From: Oricola sp.
GTDB lineage: Bacteria; Pseudomonadota; Alphaproteobacteria; Rhizobiales; Rhizobiaceae
Length of the DNA: 64,000 bases
Direction of reading: 5' to 3'
Assembly (NCBI RefSeq): GCF_022763245.1
Contig: NZ_JALEGV010000040.1
Span: 434,001-498,000, forward strand
Shown here one piece after another: positions 62,918-64,000 of this stretch (the first letter of the stretch is position 1; every line of letters begins with the position of its first letter). The position numbers and the translations under genes were made by a program. The notes under the pieces were generated by a model, which saw only the letters and a program-made list of their open reading frames with translations, searched no databases and was not told the DNA's origin.

Positions 62918-64000
62918 TCATTGCAAGGCTTGTCCCTCGGTCGCGGCGTTGCGGGCGGCGAGACGCAGGGAAACGAAGAACAGGACGACGCTGGCCATGA
63001 TGCAATAGAGGCCCATCGCGAAGACCTGCGCCGGGTAGGAAACCTGCATGTCGATCAGCGCGCCGGTGAGGCCCGGGCCCATGGCGGTGGAAAACACCAT
63101 CGCGGCCACCGTCAGCGAGCGGATCGAGCCGAGATGCGCGGTTCCGTAGACCTCCGGCCACAAGGCGCCGAACAGGGTGCTAGAGAAGCCGTAGGAGATG
63201 CCGAGCAAGCCCATGAAGATGAAGGGCGCCCAGGTTGCCGGCGAGATCGCCAGCACGATGCAGGCGCCGGCCAGCGGCAGCAGGAAGCTCGGCAGGAGCC
63301 GCACGGCCGAAAGCCGGTCGACGAGCGATCCGCAGATCAGGGCGAAGACGATCGTCATGCCCGACATCAGCGCGAAGGACGCGGCGAAATCGTCCAGCGA
63401 CCAGCCGCGCAACTCGACGAGATAGATCTGGTGGAAGAAGATCGTCGTGCCGATGAAGGGCGGCGCCATGACGCCGACGAGCATCAGCCAGAACGCGGGA
63501 TCGCGCAGCACCTCGCCGCGTGTCCAGTCTCGCGCGGCGGCGGCCTTCGGTTCCGGATCGGAGGCCTGCGGCACCCGTTCGCGCCGATAGAGCGCCGCAA
63601 TCGCCGGCAGCGCGACGACGATCAGCAGGCAAGCGCCGGCGACCCAGCTCATCCGCCAGCCGATGGCGCCCGCGACAAGGACGAAGAGCAGCGGGAACGT
63701 CGCTTCGCCGGTGTTCTGGCCGAGCGCGACCAGCGAGATCGCGCGCCCGCGATTGGCCGCGAACCAGCGCGCGGTGGCGGTCATCGCGTTCTGCGTCATC
63801 ATCCCCTGCCCGAACAGCCGCAGGATATAGATGACCCCGACGAGCGTGACGATGTGATGGGAAAACGCCATGGCGACGGACCCGGCGGCCAGCAGCGGGA
63901 TGATGATGAGCGTCACATGGAACGGGCTGAACCGGTCGACCAGCCTGCCGACCCATGTCAGCGAAAGCGCGCTCGCCAGCGTCGCTGCCATGTAGATCAG
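62918..64000 (-). CDS. MFS transporter, N-terminus cut by the window edge
   Basis: At least 360 codons. The frame remains open to base 64000, reading LIY before Met 63991. The first helices are missing: the visible sequence begins in TM2 and continues to the inter-helix motif GRLVDRFSPFHV, so the gene starts outside the window. About ten hydrophobic helices are visible, with a charged central loop (AALYRRERVPQASDPE). Oxalate/formate-antiporter-like organisation; substrate unknown. Confidence 0.88.
   Translation of the reverse strand: MIYMAATLASALSLTWVGRLVDRFSPFHVTLIIIPLLAAGSVAMAFSHHIVTLVGVIYILRLFGQGMMTQNAMTATARWFAANRGRAISLVALGQNTGEATFPLLFVLVAGAIGWRMSWVAGACLLIVVALPAIAALYRRERVPQASDPEPKAAAARDWTRGEVLRDPAFWLMLVGVMAPPFIGTTIFFHQIYLVELRGWSLDDFAASFALMSGMTIVFALICGSLVDRLSAVRLLPSFLLPLAGACIVLAISPATWAPFIFMGLLGISYGFSSTLFGALWPEVYGTAHLGSIRSLTVAAMVFSTAMGPGLTGALIDMQVSYPAQVFAMGLYCIMASVVLFFVSLRLAARNAATEGQALQ

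Overview
The window is GC-rich, compact bacterial chromosome that reads as an alphaproteobacterium of the order Hyphomicrobiales (Rhizobiales). The evidence is the rpsF-rpsR-DUF2232-rplI-(cfa)-dnaB-alr-radA-cvpA-purF run, a CckA hybrid kinase, a DksA with a single cysteine, a YcjX/YcjF pair, an MlaE with a fused STAS domain, and a 1.7 kb-codon coiled-coil membrane protein that resembles the growth-pole ring protein of polar-growing rhizobia. I cannot name a species. I found no tRNA, rRNA, CRISPR array, phage gene or intact insertion sequence.

Layout. 1-2.9 kb: the 3' part of a flavoprotein dehydrogenase, a small membrane protein and a CaCA cation antiporter. 2.9-13.2 kb: core block on the + strand, with a strong promoter and a structured leader before rpsF, then S6, S18, a DUF2232 membrane protein, L9, a cyclopropane-fatty-acid synthase-like methyltransferase, DnaB, alanine racemase, RadA, CvpA and PurF, followed by an SDR. 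14.0-25.2 kb: an accessory metabolic island. A divergent Lrp-type regulator faces a tightly coupled + strand run: class V PLP enzyme, MFS transporter with a His-rich tail, flavin monooxygenase-like protein, a Cys-less and a Cys-bearing CMD/AhpD-like pair, an opine-dehydrogenase-family protein, and a complete polyamine-type ABC importer with a Tat-exported binding protein. No pathway I know contains exactly this set.

25.2-34.6 kb: orphan and lower-confidence genes: a membrane protein with an N-terminal lipoyl-like barrel, a Cys-rich SH3/SPOR-like secreted protein in less GC-rich DNA, a 660-base decayed region with gene fragments and a GC-rich palindrome, a DMT transporter, a LysR regulator, ChaC, a PPP phosphatase and several small proteins. 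34.8-46.3 kb: CckA, a FliO-like orphan, DksA, SixA, YcjX/YcjF, then fdx-folP-folB-folK and an Hpt protein on the - strand.

46.3-64 kb: the giant coiled-coil protein with eight in-register 29-residue repeats; a - strand Mla/Mce phospholipid-transport operon (mlaE, mlaF, mlaD, lipoprotein); a + strand run of dipeptide epimerase, a catalytically atypical SDR, MaeB and a DUF2865 protein; then gltX and a truncated MFS gene on the - strand. Genes for envelope growth and maintenance (GPR-like protein, Mla, alanine racemase, dipeptide epimerase, cfa) and cell-cycle control (CckA, Hpt protein, possible CtrA boxes) recur through the window. Function calls rest on motifs read by eye; no database search was possible.
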